Assembly (NCBI GenBank): GCA_028285585.1
Contig: JANQOU010000005.1
Coordinates: 48,055-112,054, forward strand
Direction: 5' to 3'
DNA: 64,000 nucleotides
DNA from: Acidimicrobiia bacterium
GTDB taxonomy: Bacteria > Actinomycetota > Acidimicrobiia > Spongiisociales > ZC4RG35
The notes beneath the pieces are model-generated. The model ran no database searches. It saw nothing but the letters and a program-made list of their open reading frames with translations, and was not told the origin of the DNA. Numbering within the stretch: the first letter of the stretch is position 1; every line of letters starts with the position of its first letter. Positions 8,370 through 17,635 of the stretch are shown piece after piece. The translations under genes were made by a program, and so were the position numbers.

Positions 8370-9878
8370 ATGCCACGTCGACTATCGCTTTTGGCTCGGT
8401 ATTCTTTGCTTCCCGTGACCCGCCGAACCCAGTTTCGATTGCTGGTCGCGCTCACCATCGTCTGGGCGGCTTGGGCCGGCTGGTCATTGCTCGGGCGGGC
8501 CACTCCCTATGAGCTTCAGGTTGTTGATGACCTGGGGGAGCCTGTGGCCGCAGCAATCGTCGACATAGAAGGCACTCAGGTGGGCACCTCGGACGATGCC
8601 GGCCGGATTCCGATGGAGTGGGACCGTTCGTCGACCGTCCTCGAGGTGAGTGCCCCCGGTCATGTTCCCTTGATGCTCACAGTCGCCGAGGCGCCCGAAG
8701 GGGTTGTCGACGTGGTGCTCAAGGCGCGAGTGCTTCGTGGCCGGGTTGTGGACGACCAAGGGGTTGGCGTTTTGGCCGCGGTCGTCACTACAGAGGCATC
8801 GTCGGCGGTGACCGACGCCGAAGGCCACTTCATCATCCGTGGGGCGGAGCCGGGAGAGGTGTCGGTGCGCCGGCCTGCCTGGCAGTCCGCCACCTTTGAG
8901 TGGGACGGCGGGGGCGGCGAGGCCCTGGTGGAGTTGTCCCACTTCTCAGCTCGCGCAGTCCACATCACCGGGCCGATGGTGCAAAACGAGCTCGCTCGAT
9001 TCATTGAGATGGCACGAAGCACCGAATTGAACGCTCTCATGATCGATCTCAAGGACGAGAAGGGCCACGTCTACTACCGGACTTCCAATGAGACGGCGAT
9101 TGAGGTTGGAGCCGACAAGAACGCCTACGACCTGGAAACCGTCGTTGATCTGGCCCACAACGAGAACCTCTACGTCATCGGCCGGATCGTCCTGTTCAAC
9201 GACCCGATCACCGCCAAGGCCAAGCCTTCGATGGCCATCTGGGATTCTGCGGCCAACGGTCCGTTTGAGTCTCGCGGGCAGTTCTTCTTGGACCCGACGG
9301 ACCCCGACGCACGGCGGTACGGGCTTCAACTCGCCGTCGAAGCTTGCGAGTTCGGTATCGACGAGATCCAATTCGACTACGTCAGGTTCCCTGACCGGTT
9401 GACCGACTCGGCTGTGCTCGATCAGGGTGTCGGTGACGACGTGCGGGTGCCGACCATCAGTGGTTTCCTCGCCGAGGCGGTGTCTCTGCTTCATCCCATG
9501 GGGTGTGCGGTGGCTGCCGACATCTTTGGCTTCCTGACCACCGCTCGCGACGACGGCTTCATCGGCCAGCAGTGGGAGGAGGTGGCGATGATCGTCGACG
9601 TGGTCTCGCCGATGGTGTACCCGTCCCACTACTCCGCCAATTGGTATGGGTTCGAGAACCCGAACGACAACCCGGGGCCCATGGTCAAGAACGCCCTGGA
9701 AGACGGGATCGAGAGACTTCCGCGCAACGTGGTTGTGAGACCCTGGCTCCAGGACTTTGGCTACGACGCATCGCAAGTGCGGGCTCAGATCGATTCCGCC
9801 GAGTACTTCGGCCTGGGGTGGATGCTCTGGAATGCCGTGTCCGAGGTCACCGTCGGTGCTTTGCTCCCGGTGGAGTAA
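8370..9878 (+). CDS. Exported putative glycoside hydrolase with carboxypeptidase-regulatory-like domains
   Basis: About 500 residues: an N-terminal signal-anchor (FRLLVALTIVWAAWAGWSLL), two Ig-like carboxypeptidase-regulatory-like repeats ('ELQVVDDLGEPVAAAIVDIEG' and 'LRGRVVDDQGVGVLAAVVTTE'), and a C-terminal TIM-barrel resembling the DUF4015 putative glycoside hydrolase family ('LMIDLKDEKGHVYYRTS', 'IDEIQFDYVRFPD', 'VVSPMVYPSHYS', 'RPWLQDFGY'). It probably acts on cell-envelope or extracellular polysaccharide; the substrate is unknown. A GTG at 8415, with TATTCT 9 nt before it, is an equally good start and removes 15 residues. Confidence 0.75.
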   Translation: MPRRLSLLARYSLLPVTRRTQFRLLVALTIVWAAWAGWSLLGRATPYELQVVDDLGEPVAAAIVDIEGTQVGTSDDAGRIPMEWDRSSTVLEVSAPGHVPLMLTVAEAPEGVVDVVLKARVLRGRVVDDQGVGVLAAVVTTEASSAVTDAEGHFIIRGAEPGEVSVRRPAWQSATFEWDGGGGEALVELSHFSARAVHITGPMVQNELARFIEMARSTELNALMIDLKDEKGHVYYRTSNETAIEVGADKNAYDLETVVDLAHNENLYVIGRIVLFNDPITAKAKPSMAIWDSAANGPFESRGQFFLDPTDPDARRYGLQLAVEACEFGIDEIQFDYVRFPDRLTDSAVLDQGVGDDVRVPTISGFLAEAVSLLHPMGCAVAADIFGFLTTARDDGFIGQQWEEVAMIVDVVSPMVYPSHYSANWYGFENPNDNPGPMVKNALEDGIERLPRNVVVRPWLQDFGYDASQVRAQIDSAEYFGLGWMLWNAVSEVTVGALLPVE

Positions 9879-9884
9879 TTAGGA

Positions 9885-9908
9885 CTATCGCCATAGTGGA
9901 AATACGAT
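9885..9908 (+). promoter_or_regulatory. Shared suf promoter/operator motif, copy 1
   Basis: CTATCG-CCA-TAGTGGAAATAC (9885-9905) matches the motif before the second suf operon at 18 of 21 positions. The aligned -10 candidate TACGAT follows at 9903-9908. With the flanking ATTAGGACTA it forms an imperfect dyad around a 6-nt centre (half-site ATTTCCACTA). The expected transcript start near 9915 leaves a short leader carrying the sufD ribosome site. Confidence 0.55.
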
Positions 9909-9933
9909 TCGACTGTTCCCTTTGGAGTGACTC

Positions 9934-11190
9934 TTGACCGCTTTTGATGCCGGATTGATCCCGATTCTCACAGCAGGCCTGCCCGAATGGCGCAAGTCGC
10001 AGATGGCGGCGGCTTTCCCTGTCTTCGAAGCGCTGGATGAGCCCACGGGTGTCGAGGAGGACTGGCGCTATGTCGAGTACGACCACCAGTTCTCGGACCT
10101 CCAAGCAGCTCTGGAGCCGGGAGAGGCATTGCCTGACGGGCCGTTTCTCACCTCGGTTGGCGATACGTCCGGGCATGTCCTCATCGTCGATGGTCACGTT
10201 GTCGAAGCGTCATCAGACAGTTTGCAGTTGGCGAGGCTCCGCGACTCGGAGGAGCGAGAGTTCGGTCTGGTTGCTCCTGATCACAACAAGCTGACGGCCG
10301 CTCATGCTGCGTTTGCCGCCGACGGCTTGTTCATCACCGTTCCCGAAGGCACCTTCGTGGAAGAGCCGTTGGTCATTGAAGTCCAAGGCTCCACACCGGG
10401 CGTCGCCTCCTTCCCGCACATCGCCGTCGACGTCGGAGTCAATGCCGAAGCACAGATCCTTGTCGTTTATCGGTCCGCCGAGGGCGAGCGCCTGCTCATG
10501 GTCCCCAACGTCGATCTCAACATCGCCGCCGGTGGGCGTCTTAGGTACCTGTCGGTGCAAGGGCTCGACCATCAGGCCTCCAACGTCATCCACCAGCGGA
10601 TGAAGCTGGGTCGCGACGCGAGCGGCCGTGTTGGGGAGGTTGGCCTTGGCGGGGACTTCGCCAGACTCGACCTGGCCGTGGACCTCGAAGGTGACGGATG
10701 CTCATCCGAGGTCGGAGGCCTCTACTTCGGCGAAGGGTCTCAGACCCTGGATTACCGGATGGTGATCAACCACTCCGGTAAGAACACATCATCTGACGTC
10801 TTTCTGAAGGGAGCTGTCGAAGACGACTCCCAGAGCGTCTTCACTGGTCTGCTCCGGATTGAGAAGGACGCGACACGAACATCGACTTTTGAGACGAACC
10901 GCAATCTCGTCCTCTCGGAGAACGCCAAAGCGAATTCGGTCCCGAACCTCGAAATCTTGTGCGACGACGTTGTCTGTGGCCACGGATCGTCGGTGGGCCC
11001 CCTCGAAGAGGATCATCTCTATTACATGCTGAGTAGAGGGCTCTCCCGGGTACGGGCCGAGCGTCTCCTGATCAGGGGCTTCTTTCAGGAGGTCGTCGAC
11101 AGGCTTCCGGTTGCGGGTCTCGCCGAGCCGGTGTCTGCGGAAGTGTTCCGCCGGTTCGTGCATGCACAAGATGAAGGCCGGGTGGCATGA
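9934..11190 (+). CDS. sufD: Fe-S cluster assembly protein SufD
   Basis: A 418-residue SufB/SufD-family beta-helix scaffold protein. Diagnostic C-terminal segments are 'RTSTFETNRNLVLSENAKANSVPNLEILCDDVVCGHGSSVGPLEEDHLYYMLSRGL' (only partly quoted here) and 'RAERLLIRGFFQEVVDRL'. The length and lack of a SufB-type cysteine-rich N-terminus favour SufD. It would form the SufBCD complex with a SufC ATPase encoded two genes downstream. TTG start with GGAG about 7 nt upstream. Its ATGA overlap with the Rieske gene indicates coupling. A suf-type operator lies 30 bp upstream. No sufB is in the window. Confidence 0.85.
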   Translation: MTAFDAGLIPILTAGLPEWRKSQMAAAFPVFEALDEPTGVEEDWRYVEYDHQFSDLQAALEPGEALPDGPFLTSVGDTSGHVLIVDGHVVEASSDSLQLARLRDSEEREFGLVAPDHNKLTAAHAAFAADGLFITVPEGTFVEEPLVIEVQGSTPGVASFPHIAVDVGVNAEAQILVVYRSAEGERLLMVPNVDLNIAAGGRLRYLSVQGLDHQASNVIHQRMKLGRDASGRVGEVGLGGDFARLDLAVDLEGDGCSSEVGGLYFGEGSQTLDYRMVINHSGKNTSSDVFLKGAVEDDSQSVFTGLLRIEKDATRTSTFETNRNLVLSENAKANSVPNLEILCDDVVCGHGSSVGPLEEDHLYYMLSRGLSRVRAERLLIRGFFQEVVDRLPVAGLAEPVSAEVFRRFVHAQDEGRVA

Positions 11191-11498
11191 GGGTAGAGAT
11201 AACTGACCTCGACAAGCTTCCTGCCGATCGTGGGCTCAAGGTGACCGTCGGCGAGGAACGGATTGCACTGTTCAAGATCGATGGAAGTGTCTACGCCATC
11301 GGCGATCGTTGCAGTCACGCCGAAGCTTCGCTGGCAGAGGGCGAGTTGTGGGATCGCTCAGTCGAGTGCCCGCGGCACGGGTCGGAGTTCGACCTCGAGA
11401 CGGGTGTTCCGGCATCGCTGCCGGCTACGGCTCCGGTTCCCGTCTACGACGTTGTGATCGAAGACGGCAAGGTCTTTCTCGATATGGAGTCATCATGA
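11187..11498 (+). CDS. Rieske [2Fe-2S] ferredoxin-like protein
   Basis: A 103-residue stand-alone Rieske protein. The cluster motif is complete: C42-S-H44 and C61-P-R-H64. Such small Rieske ferredoxins resemble the ferredoxin subunits of ring-hydroxylating oxygenases but are commonly found inside suf operons, where they may supply electrons during cluster assembly (established context, role inferred). It overlaps sufD by four bases at the start and sufC by four bases at the end. Confidence 0.85.
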   Translation: MRVEITDLDKLPADRGLKVTVGEERIALFKIDGSVYAIGDRCSHAEASLAEGELWDRSVECPRHGSEFDLETGVPASLPATAPVPVYDVVIEDGKVFLDMESS

Positions 11499-12298
11499 CA
11501 GTTGCTTTGAAGGTTGATCGACTCTCGGCTGGCGTCGAGGGCAAGCAGATCCTCAACGAGTTGTCCATAGAGATCCCCTTCGGCGAGGTGCATGCCGTCA
11601 TGGGCCCCAACGGGTCGGGCAAGTCGACTCTCTGTCATGTCCTCACCGGCAAGACCGGATACACGGTCGAAGGGGCCGCGGCGGTCGCAGGAGAAGACCT
11701 GTTCTCCCTGGACATCGACGAGCGGGCGCGGCTTGGGCTGATGCAGAGCTTCCAGTACCCGACCGAGATCCCCGGTGTCCGGCTGAGGGAGTTCATGCTG
11801 GAGGCGTCCGAGGAGCGCGGCATAGACGAGGCCACGGCCGTGTCGAGGATCGACGAAGCGGCTCAGCAGTTCAACATGGAGCCGTTTCTCGAGAGGTCAT
11901 TGAATGACGACCTGTCCGGTGGAGAGAAGAAGCGCTCAGAGATTTTCCAGATCTCCGTCTTGCAGCCGAAGGTGGCCTTGCTCGATGAGATCGACTCCGG
12001 TCTCGACATCGATGCTGTCAAGCAAGTCGCCGAAGCGGTGGAGCAGATGCGATCCCCGGATCTCGGTGTGCTGATGATCACGCACTACAGCCGGATTCTT
12101 CGCTATCTGTCTCCCGACCGGATCCACGTGATGATCGACGGGAGGATCGTCGACTCTGGAGGCGCCGAGCTGGCCGAGGAGCTCGAACAGGGCGGCTATG
12201 ACGCCGTGCGACGGCGTTTGGGGATCGAGAAGGTCGTCGAAGAGGCTCCGAAACAGAAGCCCTCCGACTTCTTCACCGACACACCCTTCGACGTCTAG
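11495..12298 (+). CDS. sufC: Fe-S assembly ATPase SufC (copy 1)
   Basis: A 267-residue cytosolic ABC-type ATPase. Walker A is GPNGSGKST (residues 37-45), the signature is LSGGEKKR, and the Walker B region is VALLDEIDSGLD, the SufC-specific variant with 'SGLDIDA'. It powers conformational changes of the SufBCD scaffold. About 20 extra residues at the C-terminus (PKQKPSDFFTDTPFDV) extend beyond the usual SufC end. ATGA overlap with the Rieske gene; the next gene begins directly after its stop. A second, divergent sufC is at 19302-20069. Confidence 0.88.
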   Translation: MTVALKVDRLSAGVEGKQILNELSIEIPFGEVHAVMGPNGSGKSTLCHVLTGKTGYTVEGAAAVAGEDLFSLDIDERARLGLMQSFQYPTEIPGVRLREFMLEASEERGIDEATAVSRIDEAAQQFNMEPFLERSLNDDLSGGEKKRSEIFQISVLQPKVALLDEIDSGLDIDAVKQVAEAVEQMRSPDLGVLMITHYSRILRYLSPDRIHVMIDGRIVDSGGAELAEELEQGGYDAVRRRLGIEKVVEEAPKQKPSDFFTDTPFDV

Positions 12299-13375
12299 GT
12301 GGCCTCCAAGGCCACGGTTGAGAAGTGGCTGGGGGATCTGACCAATCTCCCTACTGCCTCCGGCATGGAGGACGCGGTCATCGATTGGGTGAAGAGGTGG
12401 GTCGCCCGCCGTGATGACCTTCGCTCGGCTTCGGACAGCGGCGGCAACGTCCTGATCACCCAGAAGGGACGCAAGACGAAGCCACCCGTGATCGCCGTTG
12501 CTCACATGGATCACCCGGCGTTCGTGATCACGGGAGTCGAGGGTGATCTGGCGAGTTTCGAGTTTCGTGGTGGTGTCAACCCGGAGTACTTCGAGGGAGC
12601 TGCCGTCGAGGTGGTCTCCCGGGACGGCGGGCGAGGGGTGGTGATCGACTACGACCCGGCGGGCTCGAAAGGGACCATCGAGGTCAAAGGCGATGTGAAG
12701 CCTGGGGACATCCTCATGTGGCGCATGCGCAGACCGCGTGCCAGGCACGACGTTCACGCCGCACCTGCATGCGACGACCTGGCGGGTTGTGCCGCAGCGC
12801 TTGCTGCCCTCGACAAGTGCAGGGGCAGGCCGGAGCTGCGTCATTTCGGAGTGCTTCTGACCAGGGCCGAGGAGGTCGGCCTGATTGGAGCCCTCCACGC
12901 AGCCAAGACTGAAAGCGTCCCCAAGACGGCGAGGATTCTCTCCATCGAGACGTCGAGAGCCCTCCCCACCGCTCCGCTTGGCGGTGGCCCGGTGATAAGG
13001 ACAGGCGACTACCACTCGGTCTTCGACCGTGACCTCACCAACCGGATCACCTTTGCTGCCCGAAGGGCCGGTTTGCGTCATCAGCGCAAGCTGATGGACG
13101 GCGGTGGCTGTGAAGCGACAGCTTTCGGCTCATACGGGTACGCGACGGGCGCTCTCTGTGTCCCGCTTCACTATCACCACAACCGGGGCAACCTGGACCA
13201 GTTCGAGGTCGGTGAAGCCGAGCCGGTGCCGATGCACGAGGAGATCTCGCTATCGGACTTTCACGGCCTGGTGGATCTGATGGTGCTGGCGGCGAAGGCA
13301 GTGGACTCGCCGGACCCGATTGTCGAATCGCTGGACAGGCTGTTCGACGCCAACAGCCACTATCTCGCCGAGTAA
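12299..13375 (+). CDS. M42-family metallo-aminopeptidase
   Basis: A 358-residue zinc aminopeptidase of the M42/M28 clan. Metal-ligand blocks: 'AVAHMDHPAF' (H69, D71), 'APACDDLAGCAA', 'LTRAEEVGLIGA' (catalytic Glu pair) and 'LSIETSRA'; a C-terminal 'VPLHYHHN' supplies the last His. M42 enzymes trim N-terminal residues from peptides and form large tetrahedral oligomers. The GTG start comes directly after the sufC stop (TAGGTG), so it is probably read from the suf operon by coupling, although its function is unrelated to Fe-S assembly. Confidence 0.82.
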   Translation: MASKATVEKWLGDLTNLPTASGMEDAVIDWVKRWVARRDDLRSASDSGGNVLITQKGRKTKPPVIAVAHMDHPAFVITGVEGDLASFEFRGGVNPEYFEGAAVEVVSRDGGRGVVIDYDPAGSKGTIEVKGDVKPGDILMWRMRRPRARHDVHAAPACDDLAGCAAALAALDKCRGRPELRHFGVLLTRAEEVGLIGALHAAKTESVPKTARILSIETSRALPTAPLGGGPVIRTGDYHSVFDRDLTNRITFAARRAGLRHQRKLMDGGGCEATAFGSYGYATGALCVPLHYHHNRGNLDQFEVGEAEPVPMHEEISLSDFHGLVDLMVLAAKAVDSPDPIVESLDRLFDANSHYLAE

Positions 13376-13381
13376 CGCCAG

Positions 13382-13387
13382 TAGCGT
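13382..13387 (+). promoter_or_regulatory. Putative -10 element of fumC
   Basis: TAGCGT, 7 nt before the fumC ATG and only a few bases after the stop of the preceding gene. No SD is present, which fits a leaderless fumC transcript. Confidence 0.35.
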
Positions 13388-13394
13388 CACGGAT

Positions 13395-14774
13395 ATGGAA
13401 CATCGCATCGAAAAGGACTCGATGGGCGAAGTGAAGGTTCCGGCGGATGCCTTGTACGGAGCTTCCACGCAGCGGGCTGTCGACAACTTCCCCATCTCGC
13501 AGCATCGTTTCAGCCGCCGTTTCATCTGGGCGCTGGGTCTTCAGAAGGGCTCGGCAGCCACGGTGGCGGCCGACATGGGGTTCAAAGCGGCCGACGTCGC
13601 CGGAGCCATTCGTAAGGCTGCGGACGAAGTCATGGATGGGTCTCTCGACGATCAGTTCGGCCTCGACATCTTCCAAACCGGGAGCGGCACGTCCACCAAC
13701 ACCAATGCCAATGAGGTGATCGCAGCTCGTGCCAGCCAGCTCTTGGCCGACGGGTCCGTGCATCCGAACGACGATGTCAACTTCGGGCAGTCCTCCAACG
13801 ACGTCATTCCCACCGCGATGCATGTCTCGTCCGTGGCATCCATCCGGGAGGACCTTCTGCCGACCCTCGATGCGCTTGCAGAATCACTCGAGGCCAAGGC
13901 CGAGGAGTTTGCTGACGTAGTGAAGTCGGGCCGAACTCATCTCATGGACGCGACGCCTGTGACTCTCGGCCAGGAGTTCGGCGGCTACGCCGTCCAGGTG
14001 AGAAACGGCGCCGAGCGGGTCTCAAAAGCTCTGCCCGAACTAGAGGAGCTTGCCCTTGGCGGGACTGCCGTGGGAACCGGGATCAATGCCCCCGATGGCT
14101 TTGCCGAGGCGGTGATCGCTCTGATGGCAGAGCGAACCGGGTTCCCCTACCGGGAGGCAGCTGACCACTTCGAGGCACAAGGAGCCAAAGACGCCGTCGT
14201 CATGGCATCAGGTGCTCTGCGGACTGTCGCCATCTCTCTGTTCAAGATCGCCAACGACATCCGGTTCCTGGGGTCGGGGCCGACCTCCGGCATCTCCGAG
14301 ATCAAGATCCCATCGCTCCAGCCAGGGTCGTCGATCATGCCGGGGAAAGTGAACCCGGTGATGTCGGAGATGCTGATGCAGGTCGCAGCTCAAGTCATCG
14401 GGAATGACACGGCTGTTGCCTGGGGTGGCGCAAACGGCAACTTCGAGCTCAACGTGATGATGCCGATGATGGCCCACAATCTCCTCGAGTCGGTCTCCCT
14501 GCTGGCAAACGCCTCAAACGTGTTCCGGGAGCGTTGCATCGACGGCATCGAGGCCAACGAGGCCAGAGCCCGCGAGCTGGTGGAGCGCAACGCGATCATC
14601 GTCACTGCCCTCAACCCTCACATCGGCTACGACAACGGCGCCCGCATCGCGAAGGAGGCCGTGGCGACGGGTCGCTCCGTGCGGGAACTGGTCCTCGAAG
14701 CCGGCTTGATGAGCGAAGAGGAGCTGGACGACGCCCTCGACATCAAGAAGATGACCGAGGGAGGGGTGCGCTAG
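13395..14774 (+). CDS. fumC: Fumarate hydratase class II
   Basis: A 459-residue homotetrameric, iron-independent fumarase that interconverts fumarate and malate in the TCA cycle. Visible blocks: 'ADALYGASTQRAVDNFPIS', 'TGSGTSTNTNANEV', 'VNFGQSSNDVIPTAMH' and the mobile catalytic loop 'GSSIMPGKVNPVMSEM' near residue 312. Full family length. The ATG at 13395 is chosen because homologous proteins start just before 'RIEKDSMGEV'; the longer frame overlaps the M42 gene. A TAGCGT hexamer sits 7 nt upstream. Confidence 0.95.
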   Translation: MEHRIEKDSMGEVKVPADALYGASTQRAVDNFPISQHRFSRRFIWALGLQKGSAATVAADMGFKAADVAGAIRKAADEVMDGSLDDQFGLDIFQTGSGTSTNTNANEVIAARASQLLADGSVHPNDDVNFGQSSNDVIPTAMHVSSVASIREDLLPTLDALAESLEAKAEEFADVVKSGRTHLMDATPVTLGQEFGGYAVQVRNGAERVSKALPELEELALGGTAVGTGINAPDGFAEAVIALMAERTGFPYREAADHFEAQGAKDAVVMASGALRTVAISLFKIANDIRFLGSGPTSGISEIKIPSLQPGSSIMPGKVNPVMSEMLMQVAAQVIGNDTAVAWGGANGNFELNVMMPMMAHNLLESVSLLANASNVFRERCIDGIEANEARARELVERNAIIVTALNPHIGYDNGARIAKEAVATGRSVRELVLEAGLMSEEELDDALDIKKMTEGGVR

Positions 14775-14790
14775 ACCCAGTCGCGGGGTC

Positions 14791-14818
14791 GTGACAGCGG
14801 GGATACGCGTTGTAATCT
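14791..14818 (+). promoter_or_regulatory. Putative leaderless promoter of cysDNC
   Basis: GTGACA (14791-14796, one mismatch to TTGACA), a 16-nt spacer, TAATCT (14813-14818), then 6 nt to the GTG start of cysD. There is no SD, so the GTG is probably the first base or nearly the first base of the mRNA. Confidence 0.55.
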
Positions 14819-14824
14819 GACTCT

Positions 14825-15733
14825 GTGCCCAACTACCAGCTGAGCCATTTAGACGCGCTCGAAGCGGAGTCGATTCACATCGTCCGCGAGGCAGTTGCCG
14901 AGTCGGAGAACCCTGTGATCCTCTTCTCAGGTGGGAAAGACTCGGCAGTGGTGTTGCATGTCGCCGTCAAGGCATTTTGGCCCGCCCGGCTTCCCTTCCC
15001 GGTCATGCATGTCGATACGGGACACAACTTCCAGGAGGTGATGGAGTTTCGCGATCGTGCCATCGAGTCAATAGGTGGTCAGCTGATCGTTGCCTCGGTG
15101 CAAGAGGCGATCGACCAAGGGAGGGTTGTCGAGGAGACTGGCCCCAGAGCGTCGAGGAACCGTCTGCAAACCGAACCACTGCTGGATGCAATCGACAAGC
15201 ACCGTTTCGACATGGTGTTCGGCGGCGCCCGTCGAGACGAAGAGAAGGCGCGGGCAAAGGAGAGGATTCTCAGCTTTAGGGATGAATTCGGCCAATGGGA
15301 TCCCAAGAACCAGCGTCCCGAGCTTTGGAATCTCTACAACTCCATGCATCGAATGGGTGAGCACATTCGCGCCTTCCCGATATCCAACTGGACAGAGATG
15401 GACATTTGGCAGTACGTCCGCCGCGAGAGCATCGAGCTGCCCAGCGTTTACTTCTCGCATCGCCGGAGAGTCTTTGAGCGGGACGGGATGCTGATGGCCG
15501 AATCTCCCTATCTCACACTGATCGACGGCGAAGAAGTGGTGGAGAAGACTGTCAGATTCAGGACGGTGGGTGACATGAGTTGCACGGGAGCATTCGAGTC
15601 GGAGGCCACGAGTCTCGATGAGATCATCGAAGAAGTCGCCGTGAGCCGGATCACCGAACGGGGGGCGAGCCGCGCAGACGACCGTACGGCCGAGGCAGCC
15701 ATGGAGGATCGCAAGAAGATGGGGTACTTCTAG
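14825..15733 (+). CDS. cysD: Sulfate adenylyltransferase subunit 2
   Basis: A 302-residue ATP sulfurylase catalytic subunit that makes APS from sulfate and ATP together with CysN. It has the PP-loop SGGKDS (residues 35-40) of ATP pyrophosphatases, the 'VMHVDTGHNFQEVMEFRD' block and 'FGGARRDEEKARAKERI'. Full family length. First gene of a three-gene overlapping operon (cysD-cysN-cysC); the TAG stop overlaps the cysN GTG by one base. Confidence 0.95.
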   Translation: MPNYQLSHLDALEAESIHIVREAVAESENPVILFSGGKDSAVVLHVAVKAFWPARLPFPVMHVDTGHNFQEVMEFRDRAIESIGGQLIVASVQEAIDQGRVVEETGPRASRNRLQTEPLLDAIDKHRFDMVFGGARRDEEKARAKERILSFRDEFGQWDPKNQRPELWNLYNSMHRMGEHIRAFPISNWTEMDIWQYVRRESIELPSVYFSHRRRVFERDGMLMAESPYLTLIDGEEVVEKTVRFRTVGDMSCTGAFESEATSLDEIIEEVAVSRITERGASRADDRTAEAAMEDRKKMGYF

Positions 15734-16992
15734 TGAGCGAGCTGGTACGCATCGCCACCACGGGATCTGTCGATGATGGGAAGAGCACCCTCATCGGACG
15801 ACTCCTCTACGACTCGAAGCAGATCTTTCAGGATCAACTCGAAGCGGTCGAGGCTGCGAGCACAAAGCGGGGGACCGACTACGTTGATCTCGCCTTGCTG
15901 ACCGACGGCCTTCGCGCAGAGCGTGAGCAAGGGATAACCATCGATGTTGCTTACAGGTACTTCTCGACCCCGAAGCGTCGCTTCATCCTCGCCGACACGC
16001 CGGGTCACATTCAGTACACGCGTAACATGGTTACCGGCTCGTCGACGGCTAACGTAGCGTTGATCCTCGTCGATGCTCGCCACGGGGTGCTGGAGCAGAC
16101 TCGGCGTCATTCTTTTCTCACCTCTCTGCTTGGTGTTCCTCATTTAGTGCTCTGCGTGAACAAGATGGATCTCGTCGACTGGTCTGAAGATCGTTATGAG
16201 GAGATCGTCGACGACTTCAGATCATTTGCCGCTCGTCTCGACATCCACGACCTGCGCTTTGTCCCAATATCGGCATTGCAGGGTGACAACGTCGTCGAGC
16301 CGTCTCAGAACATGCCTTGGTATCGCGGGCGCCCAGTTCTGGAGTTGCTAGAGGATCTTCACGTCGGAAGCGATGAGAACCTGATAGACGTCCGATTTCC
16401 AGTGCAGTACGTGATCAGGCCACATCGCAACGAATACCAGGATTACCGGGCCTTCGCCGGGAGTGTCGCCGGCGGCGTCATGAAGGTAGGCGACGAAGTG
16501 ATGGTGCTGCCGTCTGGTTTCACTACCACCATTGCCGGGATCGACACCTACGACGGACCGGTCGACGAGGCCTTTCCCCCAATGTCAGTCTCGCTGAGAT
16601 TGGGGGATGACATCGATGTTTCCCGAGGCGACATGATCTGTCGCCCGCACAATCAGCCGACCTATAGCCAGGATGTCGATGCGATGGTCTCATGGATGTC
16701 TGAGACATCTGAGCTTCGCTCAGGAGCCAAGTACGCCATCAAGCACACCACCCGCACGGCGCGCGCCATGATCAGGGATCTCCAGTATCGACTCGACATC
16801 AACACTCTCAGCCGTGACGAGTCTGCTGGCTCTCTTGCCCTCAACGAGATTGGGCGAGTGAGGCTCCGAACCACATCTCCGATTTTCTTTGACGAGTACA
16901 GGCGCAATCGCCAAACAGGCTCGTTCATCGTGATCGACGAGGCGACAAGCGCCACGGTCGGTGCCGGGATGATCACCGGCGAAGCTGCGTGA
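15733..16992 (+). CDS. cysN: Sulfate adenylyltransferase subunit 1 (GTPase)
   Basis: A 419-residue translation-factor-type GTPase that drives APS synthesis by CysD. G motifs: GSVDDGKST (residues 11-19), '[12 protein letters not shown]', DTPGH and NKMDL, followed by two EF-Tu-like beta-barrels ending at '[13 protein letters not shown]'. It has no fused APS kinase; that function is encoded by the next gene, which overlaps by four bases (GTGA). Confidence 0.95.
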   Translation: MSELVRIATTGSVDDGKSTLIGRLLYDSKQIFQDQLEAVEAASTKRGTDYVDLALLTDGLRAEREQGITIDVAYRYFSTPKRRFILADTPGHIQYTRNMVTGSSTANVALILVDARHGVLEQTRRHSFLTSLLGVPHLVLCVNKMDLVDWSEDRYEEIVDDFRSFAARLDIHDLRFVPISALQGDNVVEPSQNMPWYRGRPVLELLEDLHVGSDENLIDVRFPVQYVIRPHRNEYQDYRAFAGSVAGGVMKVGDEVMVLPSGFTTTIAGIDTYDGPVDEAFPPMSVSLRLGDDIDVSRGDMICRPHNQPTYSQDVDAMVSWMSETSELRSGAKYAIKHTTRTARAMIRDLQYRLDINTLSRDESAGSLALNEIGRVRLRTTSPIFFDEYRRNRQTGSFIVIDEATSATVGAGMITGEAA

Positions 16993-17579
16993 CCGAGAAC
17001 ATCCGCTGGCACGCAAGTGCCGTCGAGGGCTCTTCTCGGGCTTCTCTCAGTGGCGGTGCCGGCATGACCGTTTGGCTCACAGGCTTGTCAGGGAGCGGGA
17101 AGTCGACGGTGGCTGTCGCGGTTGAGAAGCGCCTGTTCGAAAGGGGTCGGATCGCATATGTGCTGGACGGCGACAATGTCCGGCATGGCTTGAACGAGGA
17201 TCTTGGGTTTTCGGCCGACGATCGATCGGAGAACGTCAGGCGTGTGGGGCACGTAGCAAGGCTGATGGCCGATGCCGGCATCGTCACTCTGGTGCCCATC
17301 ATCTCGCCTTATGAGGTGGATCGCGCGAAGGTCCGGTCCATCCACGACGATGCCGGCATTGGCTTCGTCGAGGTGCACGTCGACACTCCGCTGAGTGTTT
17401 GCGAGGAGCGAGATCCGAAAGGACTCTACGCCAAAGCTCGCTCAGGGGAGATCAAGGGGATGACAGGGATCGACGACCCTTATGAGGCTCCGGTCGACCC
17501 CGAGCTTCGGCTCGACACGTCAACGGCCTCGATCGAAGAGTGCGTCGATGGTGTGCTCGCCCGTGTTTCGATGGGCTGA
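16989..17579 (+). CDS. cysC: Adenylylsulfate kinase
   Basis: A 196-residue APS kinase that phosphorylates APS to PAPS. The P-loop GLSGSGKST spans residues 32-40; '[22 protein letters not shown]' and '[22 protein letters not shown]' are the substrate-binding blocks. GTG start overlapping the cysN stop. There is no PAPS reductase (cysH) or sulfite reductase in the window, so PAPS could feed either assimilation elsewhere or sulfotransfer. Confidence 0.93.
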   Translation: MTENIRWHASAVEGSSRASLSGGAGMTVWLTGLSGSGKSTVAVAVEKRLFERGRIAYVLDGDNVRHGLNEDLGFSADDRSENVRRVGHVARLMADAGIVTLVPIISPYEVDRAKVRSIHDDAGIGFVEVHVDTPLSVCEERDPKGLYAKARSGEIKGMTGIDDPYEAPVDPELRLDTSTASIEECVDGVLARVSMG

Positions 17580-17584
17580 ACCGA

Positions 17585-17634
17585 CCTCGTCTGGGCTGCA
17601 TCGCATAGCACTGGCCGCCACCTTGTGCAGCTCA
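17585..17634 (+). repeat. Copy B of an intergenic hairpin element
   Basis: It lies between the convergent ends of cysC and sufU. It aligns without gaps to 7261-7310 at 36 of 50 positions. The 9-bp stem (positions 8-16 with 42-50) is kept through paired changes: C10-G48 in copy A becomes G10-T48 here, and T8-G50 becomes T8-A50. See copy A for possible roles. Confidence 0.45.
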
Positions 17635-17635
17635 G

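Noticed and set aside
11936..13081. 381-codon minus-strand frame across sufC and the M42 peptidase
   Set aside because: Spans two real genes on the other strand; no start signals and shadow-type composition.
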